Below are positions 47,261 to 60,784 of a stretch of DNA of 64,000 nt, one piece after another. The stretch is from Physcomitrium patens (Eukaryota; Streptophyta; Bryopsida; Funariales; Funariaceae). Below the pieces are notes generated by a model. It was not told the origin of the DNA and did no database searches. It worked only from the letters and a program-made list of their open reading frames with translations. Numbering within the stretch: the stretch's first letter is position 1; each line of letters starts with the position of its first letter. Where the stretch lies: NCBI RefSeq assembly GCF_000002425.4, contig NC_037254.1, positions 3,499,797-3,563,796 of the forward strand. Reading direction: 5' to 3'. A program made the translations under genes and the position numbers.

Positions 47261-47883
47261 TGTTATTTACTCAAAAGTCTTGTAATTCCTAAAAGAGGGT
47301 ACCTTAGATTATTTCCATCCTTTTTCATTAATGGATGAAATGAGTGATAATTATGCCCTTCTACACACACACGTACACATGTATTATATTTTGTAACTTA
47401 CGATTAGGGGTGGTACATTTAAAATATATATATATATTTATATTTATATTTATATTTAGAGAAATTGTGCAAAAACATTAACTCATGCATAGATAATGTA
47501 ATTAGTTGAGTTTACTTATACAAATCCACGTATATAATTTGGCATGCATCATACATACCTTAGTAATAATAATAATAATAATTGCTCAATTTTTCCAACA
47601 AAGTGCTCCATGGTGTGGATGAGTTTCAAAGCCCACTCCACACCTTAATGTTGATCACACCAACGAAACAAAAAAGAGGCCAAAATCATCCCCCCCTCCC
47701 AGGAAAAAATCCCATAATGCTACTCCTCACATCCTTTTTCGGACCCAGTGGTAAAGCGGATCGAAACAAAACATAACAAAACTAGTGAATACGTGTCACG
47801 AAGGAGTCCACGCGGCAGACTCAGACCGGCCCCATCCCTTGCGCCAGCGCACAGCCACAACCGACCTAGCTGGCACTTTTCCG

Positions 47884-47927
47884 CCACGTCGGAATTGTCT
47901 GACGTGGACGAAGACCCTTTAGGGTTT
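47884..47927. promoter_or_regulatory. ACGT-core inverted repeat next to a telo-box
   Basis: CCACGTC (47884-47890) and GACGTGG (47901-47907) form a perfect inverted repeat with a 10-base spacer, each holding the ACGT core bound by plant bZIP factors. TTTAGGGTTT (47918-47927) is a telo-box in reverse orientation. A third ACGT core (TCACGTCA) lies near 48030. The combination looks like a promoter, but no gene is recognised on either side. Confidence 0.35.
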
Positions 47928-48292
47928 CATACGCGACCACACAACACCGGAATCGCGGCAAGTGCTGCAGAATCGCTGCGTAGCGAGCGGCCCGAAGACC
48001 TTAATCGCCGAATCAAGAGACCCCTTTGGTCACGTCAACAAACCCCCTTCTCCACTTTGAATACTCAATCAAGTCTCGTGCATCGTATGTCTCTGTGTAT
48101 GTGTCAAATCAATAGGGGGCTCGCAGTTTAGCTTAGTTCCTGTTTTCCCTCAAATCGAACCTTATCGCAGCATTTTGCCGTCGTCAAGGTCAACTTGCGA
48201 TCCCACGGAAACGCAACCCCCCAAGGATCAATTCCAGCATATTCTGTGAAGCAGAGTTTCGTGATCTTACAGCGTTGCTCCTAGTGTAATTT

Positions 48293-48383
48293 CAAAGTAT
48301 TTGCACTTTTAATTAATTACACTCAGAGTATAAATTGCAAATACTTTGCAAATCCGAGTATAAATAATTTCAAAGTATTTGCA
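48293..48383. repeat. Three copies of CAAAGTATTTGCA, one inverted
   Basis: CAAAGTATTTGCA occurs at 48293-48305 and 48371-48383. Its reverse complement is at 48336-48348. The stretch can fold in two alternative hairpins. The flanking GAGTATAAAT is also repeated. Confidence 0.85.
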
Positions 48384-49033
48384 ATTCAAGTTTGTACACT
48401 TTATCCAATCTCGAGGGATGTTTTCTATAATTTTGTCATTGGTTGCGTTTGAACACCTATCCCTATTTTTTTTTTTTAAATGATTTGACATGCTATGATT
48501 GTTTGTAACATACAACATCAAATTCTAAATCATGGATTAGTTTGGAAATGAATTCTACTACCAATATAACAATTATATGTACTTTTAGTTGTTGTGCATA
48601 ATTTGGATGATTTATTGTGTGATTATTGGACATGGATAAATTGCTTTAAACAGTACTATTATAAAAACACAACATTTTATAAGATTATTTTATTGTCTGT
48701 TTTTTATTTTTAAATCACTATCTTTGTTATGTTCTTTTTAGATGTGTCTTTTTTCATAATTTTTCACTTGATTTTTTAGATGTTGCAATGCATGTTGTAC
48801 ATTATTTAATTAAAAGAAACCTATACACCATGTCAAGTTTATCAAACTGTTAAATAAGTTGAAAAAATGCCTAAAAAAATTTCAAACAAATTTTATTTTG
48901 AATCATAAAATAAATAAGATAGTCCAGATATGCAAGAATTTAGATTTTAGAATTTGAAATCTTAATCAAAGTTAGCTTGCATAATATATGATAAATTTAA
49001 CTTAATAGTATTTTATTTTATAAGAAAACATTC

Positions 49034-49065
<32 letters not shown>

Positions 49066-49795
49066 ATTTTGATTGTGGAAACAAATTTGTTGTATAAATA
49101 TACAAAAACAATATAAAAGAAGTTTCAATAATTCCAAATGGTTTAAATATCAAATAAAAATCCATTTTTTGAAAAAATGTAATGATATTTATAATTTAAT
49201 TTTCTATTACTTGTCTAAGATATTTATATTGTTAATTTATAAAAAAACATATAAATTATTTAGATATATTTTTTAAAAATTGACATTAATGAAGTTTTTT
49301 TTATGTAGATTAAATATGTAGCTATATTTTAATTTGCAATGTTACTATGATATCAAACCTTGTGGTTCTTAAGAAGCTTCTACATGGCCTTGATGCTAAC
49401 AAGGACATATGAAAGCAAGATTGATTCTACCTCAATCTTGTATTATTTTAAAAACAAAACAGTTACATGTTGCTCAAAAGAAATAAAATAATTGAAACAT
49501 TTAATGTTATTTTTTTAATAACTTATGTCATTTACATACATTTAATTTTTTTCAAGAATGATTCTTACTAGTATTCAAATCAACCATAACCAAAAATGAA
49601 ATGTAAAAAAATCTTGATGAACATAATAATAATTAGATTCTTCTTATTGTGTGCAAGTGTGTTCCACATAATTCGAAATGAATGTTGTATCAAAGATTGC
49701 ATGAAAACATCAACACTGGGAAATTGGATTCTATGGTTATTTTAAACCAATCTTTCATGTAGATTCAGTAAGTTGAAAAGAAGAACAAAGAGAGA

Positions 49796-49799
<4 letters not shown>

Positions 49800-49830
<31 letters not shown>

Positions 49831-49870
49831 CGTATATATATTGAAGATGTTAAAGATTCCAATTCATGTA

Positions 49871-49902
<32 letters not shown>

Positions 49903-50062
49903 TAATCAAAACATCTGTTTACTAAAAAAAATTAACATATTGCATGTTAGATAAAAGGTATATATTTTACAAGTTTCAAATTGAGAAAATTATTGTGTTG
50001 TGTAAAAATGTGTATTGGATATATGTGTAAAAATTATAAAAGGAAATTTATACATATATTCT

Positions 50063-50100
<38 letters not shown>

Positions 50101-50258
50101 GCACTAGTTTTGAATATTTTGTTCATTAACATTTGAGTATTTTGTTTATTTAAATTTAAATACTTTGAACACATATAATTGTACTGCTGTAAAAAAACAA
50201 TTGTTTCACTTAAACTATTCACATGTGCACAATAGCCTCTTTTTTTGTTTTCCTTAAT

Positions 50259-50291
<33 letters not shown>

Positions 50292-50518
50292 AAAGTATCA
50301 AATATGTTATTCTGAACAAAACTGTTGTAAAATGATATAGTATTCGTTTAAAAAATTTCAAAGAATCTTGTGAAAAACCTTCCATAAAAATCTTCTAATG
50401 TTATATAACTTTGTGATACCAAAATAAAAATAAAAATAATAAATCAATTTTCTCATTCAGATGTAACTTCTTAATTTAGAAGTTTACGTTTCAAAGAAGA
50501 ATTTAAGATAATTTCACA

Positions 50519-50551
<33 letters not shown>
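49800..50551. repeat. Cluster of (TA)n microsatellites
   Basis: Four separate AT-repeat runs of about 25-31 bases (49800-49830, 49872-49896, 50068-50097, 50523-50551) with a T tract of about 29 bases at 50261-50289. Confidence 0.9.
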
Positions 50552-50554
<3 letters not shown>

Positions 50555-51493
50555 TGTCACAGTAAATTTTAAAAATTACTTGACCCAACTTACATTTTTT
50601 CAGCATCATTTTTAAGTTTCACTTGCTAACTTCCATATTCTGGCTTCTTTTGTGCAAAACATTAAAAACTTCTACAACATTTATGATAAGGCTCAGACGC
50701 TTTCTTCATGTATTACAATCTTACACTGACATTTAATTGAAAAAATATATGCATTTTGTTCGTCATTTTGAAATCATGTTTTAAATTTTTTATTTTACAT
50801 TATTATTAAATAACTTAAAATTTCAAGTGATTATCATGTTTCGATATTAATCAAATTTCAGTTAATTTCAATGTTGACAACACCAACAACATGCCTACAA
50901 TCGTTTTTAAATGTAATCATATAAATATATTAATACACTATACTTTTTAATTGACATTTTTATATTTACAATAATAAATAAATAAATAAACACACACACA
51001 AAACCTGTGTGGTGGTCACTGCAAGGTCAAAAGCATTGGATCTCCACCAATTTACATTTCCACCTATAAAAGTACATTATCATCTGGACATAGCTAACAA
51101 AAATTAAAAATAAAATAAATGATTGAAGAAGGAAATTGTGTGTGTGAATTCGCAAGTAAATGTATATGTAGGTTACATTTGCATCAGGGTTTCTAGTAGA
51201 TTTTTTTTTCCAACATATATATATATATATATATAGGATCAAGGTTTATATCTTTGTAAGGTCTTCCTAACTCCCATTATCACCTTATCTACTCTTCATA
51301 TATATATATATATATACATATCCATTTTAAATATATATGTTGATGTTATTTATAAATAATAAATAAAAAAATGTATTCTGACGTGTTGGTTATGTTTACA
51401 TTATACATCAGAGCACACCCATCTGATTATTATTATTATTATTGTTACTATTCCAATGAATAGAACCGAGTAAAATAAACCACACTTCTCCAC

Positions 51494-51713
51494 AAAAAGT
51501 AACTGACAAACACCAAACGAATCACCACCCTCCAGATCCATCGAAAAAGTAAGACCAAAAGCAAACGGCAGCGGAGGAAAAGTAAAAGCGAGCGGGGGCT
51601 ACATCCAAAAAGTAAGAAACCAAAAAGTAAACACCATCGCAATAAAGTAAAAAAGCGAGGCCTCAAAAAGTAATAACAAAAACGCAAAAGGCATAGAATA
51701 AAGTAAAAAGTAA
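51494..51713 (+). repeat. Cluster of AAAAAGTAA motifs upstream of the P5A ATPase gene
   Basis: AAAAAGTAA or close variants (AAAAGTAAA, ATAAAGTAA) occur about nine times at 51494, 51544, 51578, 51607, 51622, 51642, 51665, 51699 and 51705, all on the plus strand with irregular 6-50 base spacing. They lie 450-670 bases upstream of the start codon. The AAAG core is the recognition site of plant DOF factors; a regulatory role is inference. Confidence 0.7.
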
Positions 51714-52019
51714 TAGAGAGAGAGTGAGAGCGGGATGCCTGGGACCAGGTTTAGGTTTAAAGCCTGGACCGCGAAAGCATTAATTTTTTGCGCGACTCGA
51801 CGGGAAAACTCGGCAAAATTCGCGATTAATTGATGCGCGGTGCTCTCGCGTGCGGGAGGGGAGGGGACGGGGGATTGATTGACTGTGTCATTCTAACTGA
51901 AGTTCGTCGTAGTCGGTCAAGCATGAGAAAATTGACGGCATAGCAGAAGATCTCTTGCAGTCGAAGGAAGAATGGAAGCTGCTGCTTCGCTTTTCCTCCG
52001 TTTTGCATGCGCTCCACCC

Positions 52020-52028
52020 AAACCCTAA
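52020..52028 (+). promoter_or_regulatory. Telo-box (AAACCCTAA)
   Basis: AAACCCTAA lies about 140 bases before the P5A ATPase ATG. Telo-boxes of this form are frequent near transcription starts of plant genes active in growing cells. Confidence 0.4.
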
Positions 52029-52166
52029 TTACATCGAGGTGTCCATGGAAGCTAGACCAGGCGTGAGCTGGGTTGTACAGATTTCGCCGATTAGGTGTGT
52101 GATGAATGCATCAGTGTAGGCGAGGTTAGGACGAAGAAGAGGCGAGGGGCTTCGGCTACAGCAACC

Positions 52167-55100
52167 ATGGGCGTACCAGCGGAAGGGAAGATTGTGAAGC
52201 AGGTGGAGCTTTACAAGCGGAGATCGTCGATGTGGCGATTGGATGTGTGGCCGTTTCTGGGATTGTATGGGTTTTGGGCTGTTGGGATCGCGACTCGCCT
52301 CGATTCCACTGATGCTGGGATCGTGCTGGCCGGTACCGTTGTTTTGCACATTCTGGCGTTCCTGTTCTCGGTTTGGTCTGTAGATTTTCGCTGCTTCTCA
52401 CAGGCTAGTAAGGTGCGATTTCTTGCCCCACCCAAGGGTTTGGGTGTTTTATTCGGGTATTTATGAATTGGGGCAAAATCAGATTTAAATTTCGTTTTTG
52501 AATTTTGGGTGTTTTTTTTCGGAGTTGATTGGGGAGCTTAGGTTTTGAAAATCCTACTGCAATCGAGTGGCAGGTGACAGACATTCATCAGGCAGATTTT
52601 TGCAAGGTTATCCCAGCAAAGTTTTCGGGTTCAAAGGAAGTCGTGCCCTTGCAGTTGAGGAAATTGGTAAAGTTCTGATGCTATCCTGCTATTAAAATCA
52701 CTAACAGTGAGACGTTGGAGTAGTTCTGGTTCTGATCAATCGTATACACATGGGTTCTTATTGGAGTAGTCAATTTTCACATATGGCAATATCAATTATT
52801 TGTTCTAATGCTTATTTTTATTTTGCTAAACTAATCATCGATTACCACAACACGCAGGGTGCACTTATCATATCAACTTACCTTAGTCAGTCACTGTCAA
52901 TTCTGCATTGGTCTTGATGGATTTTAGATATGTTTCCGTAAGGGTTGGTGCTTTGGACCTGATGCTCGTCGGAGTCGGTTTTATGCTGCAGGTTGCTGGT
53001 GAGAAACGTTCTGGAGGTCGAAATTATGGCGTTGCCTCCAACCTCCCAGCCGATTCTGAGGAAATTGGATTTGACTTTAGGAAACAACACTTTATTTACT
53101 CTAAAGAGCTTAAAAAGTTCTGCAAGCTGGATTATCCAACGAAAGATACGTTTCGAACGTACATGAAAAACACGGGTTATGGTAGTGAAGCAAAAGCACT
53201 GGCTGCCACGGAGAAGTGGGGTAAAAACATGTACGTATGCTCATTTCTAATCTGTCTTCTTTTGGTGGTCTGTATAGTTTGCTTCCTAAAAGGCTTGGAG
53301 CTCTGCCTTCACCCTTAGTTTTTTACTGATTTAATATCGATATTAATTTAACTTGAACCACAAAGTTCTCAACTCTTCCATATTGATAATGTCAATGAGG
53401 TTTGCCAGTTATGTCGTAGTCTGCTGTTTTGCAGTAAATTACATCTATAATGGGTTCTGCATTGGACCTCTTTGTGCTGACAAGGATGTATATTGTTACC
53501 ATTGAGAAATTGCATACACGTCCCATCAACATGTCTGTTTTTATCATTCTACACGTAGAGATTGCAAAGCATGAGCTGCACTCTATCTCAGAATTTTTGC
53601 AAACTGAAGTATATAGGGCCGTGCTTGGGTGGATTCACCAATTCAACTTAAGATTATTGATGTGTATGAATAGGTTTGAATTTCCACAGCCAACTTTTCA
53701 AAAGTTAATGAAGGAGCACTGCATGGAGCCATTTTTTGTCTTCCAGGTTAGAATTCAGCTCTCTATTGCATTCCTGTACTCACATGCTTTATCTGTAGGT
53801 TGGAGGTGCGAGAATACTTAAGAATGTCAACCTAAATATTTTTACATAGCATAACATAATGAGCTTTAACTGGTAGTTGGTGGGTGCCTTCCATGCGCTC
53901 AAGCCGCTTCATGTTGTATGTTTAATCAAGGGGGATTTAACTGTGTAATCAATTGGTTTGAAACTTGCAGGTATTTTGTGTCGGTCTATGGTGCCTTGAT
54001 GATTACTGGTATTACAGCCTTTTCACTCTCTTCATGCTTGTTCTCTTCGAGTCTACCGTCGTCAAGAGCAGGATTCGAACCCTGAGTGAGCTGCGAAGAG
54101 TTCGAGTCGATACTCAGATACTAATGGTCCATCGTGGTGGAAAGTAAGCTTCTCACAATTTGTTTTTGTCTTCGATGGTTGTTTTGATGTGATAGTCATG
54201 TCATGTGGCGTATTATTCGTTGTGAACTAATCAAGGCCTTGTTTATCACAGGTGGGTTAAGTTATCAGGAGTGGATCTTATTCCTGGAGATGTGGTTTCA
54301 ATTGGTCGACCCGTTGGGGTTGGCAGCGAGGAGCGAACAGTGCCTGCTGACATGCTACTAATTGCTGGTAGTGTAATTGCGAATGAAGCTCTACTGACTG
54401 GAGAGTCTACTCCACAATGGAAAGTAAGCACTAAATTCTGAGTATCGACAGCTTGTGTTTGGAAACCTCTTCATTAAGATGAGTGTCATACACTAACAAG
54501 TACTACGTGTGTAGGTTTCTTTAATGCAAATAAATAAAATAAGATGGTTCTGTATATGGAGAAAGAATGCGTGGTGCACTTTTCTTTTCCAAAAATAGTA
54601 TTTATACTTGAGTTTCTTCTGTGCAGGGTTCCATTAGTAGTCGGGAGCCAGATGAAAGGTTGTCAATACGACGGGATAAAAACCATGTTCTTTTTGGGGG
54701 TACGAAGATATTACAACACTCACCAGACAAGGTGGATAGTTGTAACTTTAACATTTTCTCTTTTGCATAAGTAGCATGTATTTTTTTTTATCACTGAAGT
54801 GTTTGTCAATATGATTTTATATTTGACGATCCGTTACAGATTGAAGACGATTTGATCTTGTTTTGTAAACAAATTGTAAGTAATTGATGTTAGTTATTAT
54901 GTTATGTGAGGATGCTTCTTATTCTAGTGCTTTGCATACAATTTAATGCAGTCAGGTACTCTGAAGGCGCCGGATGGAGGTTGTATCGCGATTGTATTAA
55001 GAACAGGATTTGAGACCAGTCAAGGGAAACTTATGCGTACTATTCTTTTCTCTACAGAGCGGGTAATTTCCATTGCTTCTAAATTTCGTGTACTGTAGAA

Positions 55101-58100
55101 GCTTTACTGTCCTAAATTTTGAAACAAGATACCAATTATGGGTTAGCTCTGATCATGTATTTGCACCTGTGTTCATAGGTGTCTGCAAATAACTGGGAAA
55201 GTGGAGTTTTCATCCTCTTTCTGGTGTTTTTCGCTTTGGTTGCCGCCGGTTATGTGTTGAAAAAGGTGATTATATCAGATCTAATCTTATCTTACTGGTA
55301 CTGATTTGATACTGTTTTGGTGAAAAGTAATGTTTCTTTCTTGTTTGGTATGTGCAATACAATTTCAATAATGAATTCGGAAGGAAGAATGCTTATTCTC
55401 AGTGTTGGCGTGGATTCTTAATATTTTCCATATAATCTAACAATGTTTGGTTTGTGTAGGGGTTGGAGGATCCAACCAGGAGTAAGTATAAGCTGTTGCT
55501 TAATTGCTCTCTCATTATCACTTCAGTGATTCCTCCAGAATTACCCATGGAGCTTTCCATAGCTGTCAACACTTCTCTCATTGCGCTAGCTCGCAAAGGC
55601 ATATATTGCACTGAGCCATTCCGTATCCCATTTGGTGGCAAGGTTTGTTTGCTCTTCTGAAAGACAAAATCTTGTATTTAGTGAACCTTGTAAAATAATG
55701 TTGATATTTTTAAAGAATTCTGAGAGAGTCTTGTTGAATTATGTACAGAGTTGTATTTCTACAATCCTTTAGTACTTATGAATTTGCTTCAGGTGGACTT
55801 AGATATGACTTGGAGACACGGTCGTGAGATTTACTTGCAATTTTTTTGATGCACATTCCTACTTAACTTGGTAGGTGGGGTTGTTGACAGGTGGACGTAT
55901 GCTGCTTCGACAAAACTGGTACATTGACCAGCGATGATATGGTAATTTATATTTCAATTTGTACATGTTTGTAGCTGAGTCTACTTTGACTTCATTGTCC
56001 TACTATTTTGGCAACTCTACATGAACATAATAAACCTATGTGTGTCAGGATATCTGAAGTTGAACAATACCATTACCTCATATTTCTTTTCTTGCGACAG
56101 GAATTCCGAGGAGTAGTCAGCGCAGATGGGAACCAAAATTTGGAGACTCAGCCTAGCAAGTTATCAGCTATAACGATGCAAATTCTAGCTGCGTGCCATG
56201 CTCTGGTATTTGTAGACGGCAAGACGGTAAGCCCTTATTTCATTTTCCCCTTGTCCTAGAATGTACCGAATGCGAAAAGCTTTTTATGGTGCGGAGTCCT
56301 CCGAATATGTGCTAGAGTTACGTAATGTATGGCAATTGCCTGATGTATGACGTGGAACAACAGGTTGGTGATCCATTAGAGAAGGCAGCACTGAAAGGCA
56401 TCGACTGGATTTACACCGCTGAAGAGAGGGCTATTACTCGCAAGTAAGTAAAGGCATGACTTTAGTTTTCAATCAAACACGGTTGCCTCTGGATTCCGAT
56501 GTCTTCTACACCCAATTGTTTAGAGAAGTCTTTCAATTTGCTTAGAAGTGCGTAGTTCAAGTAGCTACATTGGTGGGTTACTTGGGGTCTCTATTGAAAA
56601 CTTTCATTTCATATTTCAGCTTTTTATTTAATTGATCATTATGTGCCATCGTTAAATTCAGGGGAACAGGACAGCCAGTCCAAATTATCCAGCGGCATCA
56701 TTTTGCGTCGCATCTGAAACGCATGGCCGTTGTTGCAAGGATTGAGGAAAAATTTGTAGCTCTCGTTAAGGTAACTTCTGTAACTTGAGGTCTCAATGGG
56801 GTCTATTTGACACCCTCTAATTACTCAAACTGTTTGAATAAGCTGTGAGAAATATACGTAGTACGAGATATCTTCACAGGTGTTATCGGCAATGTCTTTT
56901 ATGTGAGTTTCTGTTTTGCATCGCAGGGTTTGTAGCATCTCTTTTTAGGTCGCTATCTTGATTTTTAATTTTGATTTTTGCATTTCTGTTGCAGGGTGCT
57001 CCAGAAACAATACAGGAGAGGTTGACCAATGTCCCTAATGACTATGTGGAAACATACAAGCAATATACTCGTCAAGGGTCTCGTGTGCTTGCTCTGGCAT
57101 ACAAATCTCTACCGGAGATGGCAGTAAGTTTACATTCATTTTCAGACGATCTACAGAGCTATCGTTCTGGTCACACGAGCGTTTTTGTGTTCTATCTGAA
57201 GTGAAGTTTGTTAAGTGGAACAGGTTGGATTTTGAGCCAAGTACCAGGCTCCAATAGAAAGCATGTATTCGTCCTTATGCTGGTTTGATTTGTTTGAATT
57301 ATAGGTTGGTGAGGCTCGGGGTTTGGATCGCGAAAGTGTGGAGAATGATTTGACGTTCGCGGGGTTTGCGGTACATTTTCTACACACCATTGAAACCGAT
57401 GGGAGTGATTTTCAGATGCTTATCATTTCGAGGAGGTTTTCCTAGATATCAACTGTCTGGTAGGAAGTTTTGGTTTTTAATTATCAGAACGTTTATTCAT
57501 CTTAAGGATGTTTATTACTGTGAGCTAAATTTGAGACTGTGATATGCAGGTATTTGCATGTCCGTTACGTCATGATTCTGCTGAAGTACTCATGGAGCTC
57601 AAGAATTCTTCTCATATTTTGGTATACACTACCCTATCTTGAGCACTTAGATGTTGCAGTATCTTTCGTAATAATATCAATGCTTTCATTAACTCCTTCT
57701 CTTTTCTGAATGCTTACGAGTTGTGTAACCTCGTGGCTATTATTAGCATTTATCGTCCTAATCGATGTTTCGTAGTTCATTGACGAGGTTAATAGTGTTC
57801 CTATCTCCACACTTATTTACATATTGCACTTTTTTGCAGAGCCTTTTGAGCTTCTGTATGGTCTATGCCATTAATTGGACTTAATCTAGACGGTTTCTGC
57901 TTTGCATCGCGATGCTTAAAAACATGTTGTGCTTGGCAGGTGATGATTACTGGCGATCAGGCGCTAACTGCTTGCCATGTGGCATCTCACGTCAATATTG
58001 TCACAAGACCTGTATTGGTTTTGACTCAACGATCTGATGATTCCGTAGGACAGTTTGATTGGATTTCACCGGATGAGACACATAAGCTAGCATACAAGTA

Positions 58101-60503
58101 TGGACAATTACTTTTTAGTTGTTCTTTTTTGTTCAACCCTTTTTGCTAAGTTTTTTGCTGTGCTGCCTATTTTTCTAGAGCCTCTTACCTGAACATCTAC
58201 TTTTATTAGTAATTTGTCTTGTTGCCAAGGTTTAATCTGATACAGGAATTGGTTTTGGTTTCTGTTACAGCGAAGATGAGGTGTTCGATTTGGCAGAGGT
58301 CTATGATTTATGCATTGCGGGCGACGGTCTTGGCATGCTACAGCGGACCAATGCTTTGCAGCTAGTTGTTCCTCTCGTTCAGGTCAGTCCTACATAGTTG
58401 CCAGAACTGAAATAAAAAATGCTGTTGTGATTTCTGCTATTTTCAATCATGTTGCAAAGTGAAAAGGATCTACCACTCCGTTCACTAATAAGATCTGTAG
58501 GAAGCTATAGAGCAGTTTTGGTGCATGTTTTCACTTCGTTTTCACCTTAAAGACATGATGCTCGTATTTTAGGTGTTCGCAAGGGTTGCTCCTGATCAGA
58601 AGGAGCTTATATTAACCACACTGAAGGCTGTGGGCCGCACAACTCTCATGTGTGGTGATGGGACCAATGACGTTGGAGCACTTAAGCAGGTGAAATCACA
58701 ATTTATAAGATTTCTCTGATGATTATGCCAGTGTTTAATCTTGGTATGGATGCATTCCAGCTTGTGAGGAGACAGACAGTTCGACTTAGTTCAGACTTAA
58801 CTGACCACTATTGTCCTGTCTTGTAGGCTCATGTCGGAGTCGCACTTCTGAATGCCATCCCTCCCGCTAAAGCCTCGACTACCTCGGCAACTGGTCCTCT
58901 AGCAGATTCATCGAGCGCAGGATCCGATTCAGGTATCAACTGCCGTAATTGCTGTCGTAGTGCCAAAACACCATCTGTTGTCATCTCAGCTTCGTTTTTT
59001 CTTTTTGTCTTTTTTTCTTTTTTTGATAAAATAGCTGAGTGCTTACTCGTCACTCTGTAAGTAACTCATATGATAGTGTTAGGTTTCGATTTTGCTAATT
59101 TGCAAGTTCTACTGGTTCATACAGTTGTCAACGCCAAACCAAAGCGGAAGAGTGGGGTTGCAGGTTCACAAGGGCTTTCAGGTGCTGTCACCCCAGGCCA
59201 ATCTGGATCATCTTCAATAGTTAATCGAACGAACAAAGTATCCCTCCCTGCATCGGAGCAGCTGTCACCAAGTGGTCGACAACTTACCCCTGTTGAGGTC
59301 AAGAGAAAAGAGTTGAAGAGGCTAATTGATGAGATGAATGAGGAGGGCGATGGAAGGGCTCCAGTGGTCAAACTCGGAGATGCATCTATGGCAGCTCCCT
59401 TCACCGCAAAGCACTCTTCTGTTCGGCCTACAACGGACATTATACGCCAAGGCCGTAGCACATTAGTAACAACCTTGCAGATGTTCAAAATTTTGGGTTT
59501 GAATTGCTTGGCAACGGCATACGTCCTGAGTGTGATGTACCTGGATGGAGTGAAGCTTGGTGACATGCAGGTGAGTCATTTCGTAATCGTTTGCTGGTGG
59601 TGCACATGTTTATCTGTAATTATGACATGATTTGTGCAGACATCTATAAGTCCTATCTATTTCAGTTTTGAATTGATGCTCTTAATCGTCGATAACCAAA
59701 TTAGAGATGTCGTATCCTAATTCATCAGATAATTTTTTCTTTGTGAGGCAGGCAACGATTAGCGGTCTTTTCACTGCATCCTTCTTTCTCTTTATTTCCC
59801 ATGCTCGGCCTCTCGACACTTTGTCGGCCCAACGGCCGTATCCGAACATATTCAGCCCTTACGTCATTCTATCGCTTCTCGGACAATTCTCAATCCATAT
59901 CACATTTCTTATATGGGCTGTGAACGGCGCACAGGCATTTATGCCGGAGGAATGTGTGGAACCTGAGTCAGAGTTCTCTCCGAATCTCGTCAACACTGTC
60001 TCGTACATGTCCAACATGATGATTCAGGTTATTAACTCATAACAGTATTGTATAATCCATGGTGTGATGATCCTCTTTTCTGTTCTCAACTTGGTTGCTG
60101 TTGCCGCCGCTGCTGCTGATGGACTTTTGGAGATTATTATGTTTGACCTTTCTGAGATCGAAAGTGGGTTTCGATGTCACAGGTGGCCACTTTTGCCGTC
60201 AATTATATTGGTCATCCTTTCAACCAAAGTATTCGAGAAAACAAGCCGTTCTATTACGCTTTGACTTCGGCAGCAATTTTCTTCACTGCGGTTACATCCG
60301 ATGCCCTCCGCAGTCTGAATGATTGGCTAAGGTTGGTGCCTTTACCGAAGCCATTTGGTCATCAACTGCTTTTTATGGCTTTTGGAATGATGGTCAGTTG
60401 CTACACGTGGGAGCATTTGTTGCGACGGTTGTTCCCTGCAAAGATGCCTTTAGCTCGGCCTCGTCAGACCCAGAAGGCTTCAGGTGCTAAAAAGGTCCAG
60501 TAG
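52167..60503 (+). CDS. PDR2: P5A-type ATPase, PDR2/MIA orthologue
   Basis: P5A ATPases act in the endoplasmic reticulum. The yeast and human members remove misinserted transmembrane helices, and Arabidopsis PDR2/MIA is needed for phosphate-starvation root response and pollen. Twenty-four in-phase exons encode 1216 residues (Arabidopsis about 1179): 52167-52412, 52574-52666, 52992-53230, 53674-53746, 53971-54143, 54252-54423, 54627-54731, 54952-55062, 55179-55265, 55460-55642, 55891-55941, 56101-56226, 56364-56443, 56662-56770, 56995-57123, 57305-57370, 57550-57621, 57940-58097, 58271-58382, 58573-58689, 58827-58932, 59125-59570, 59752-60027, 60183-60503. Motifs: TGES (324-327), PPELPM (458-463, P5A signature), DKTGT with phosphorylated D501, KGAPE (616-620), TGD (709-711), GDGTND (823-828). 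A variable Ser/Lys-rich insert precedes the last four to six membrane spans. All key residues are intact. The chosen ATG gives [20 protein letters not shown], matching plant N-termini. Confidence 0.97.
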
Positions 60504-60752
60504 ATAGCTACATGTTTTAACGGATCATGAGGCAATTAAGAGATTAGATTTTCACTTACATTATTTGCAGTAGTTGTCATTGTTTCTGCACTTCGCCATA
60601 CACTTTCCTCAGTGTTTTTGTCAAAGTGATACCTAGTGAATCATATTGGAATTTTTGTCACAAGTGACGACTTCTTGCCCTTTCATTTAGCAGAACTGAC
60701 GAGGTACGCTTGGTGCAAAATGAGTGCCTTCCTCCAATTCAACCCTCAAAGT

Positions 60753-60784
<32 letters not shown>

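Larger units (their letters stand above)
47261..51470. other. AT-rich intergenic region with one GC island
   Basis: Mostly AT desert with (TA)n at about 49036-49056, 49800-49830, 49872-49896, 50068-50097, 50523-50551 and 51217-51234, and a T tract at about 50261-50289. The exception is 47.7-48.26 kb, a GC-rich island with promoter-like motifs. No gene recognised. Confidence 0.6.

Noticed and set aside
47748-48131. 127-codon frame in the GC island at 47.9 kb
   Set aside because: It overlaps the promoter-like motifs, has low-complexity Arg/Ser/Pro content and no domain. Chance is more likely than a gene.
52887-53090. Minus-strand frame at PDR2 exon 3
   Set aside because: It is antisense to the conserved exon 3 and has no independent support.
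54063-54083. Sequence resembling a tRNA T-arm (GGTTCGAATCC on the minus strand)
   Set aside because: It falls inside PDR2 exon 5, where the sense strand encodes the conserved [12 protein letters not shown] region. No acceptor stem or anticodon arm fits around it.
59117-59566. 149-codon minus-strand frame opposite PDR2 exon 22
   Set aside because: It is antisense to a clearly conserved exon whose sense translation matches P5A ATPases.
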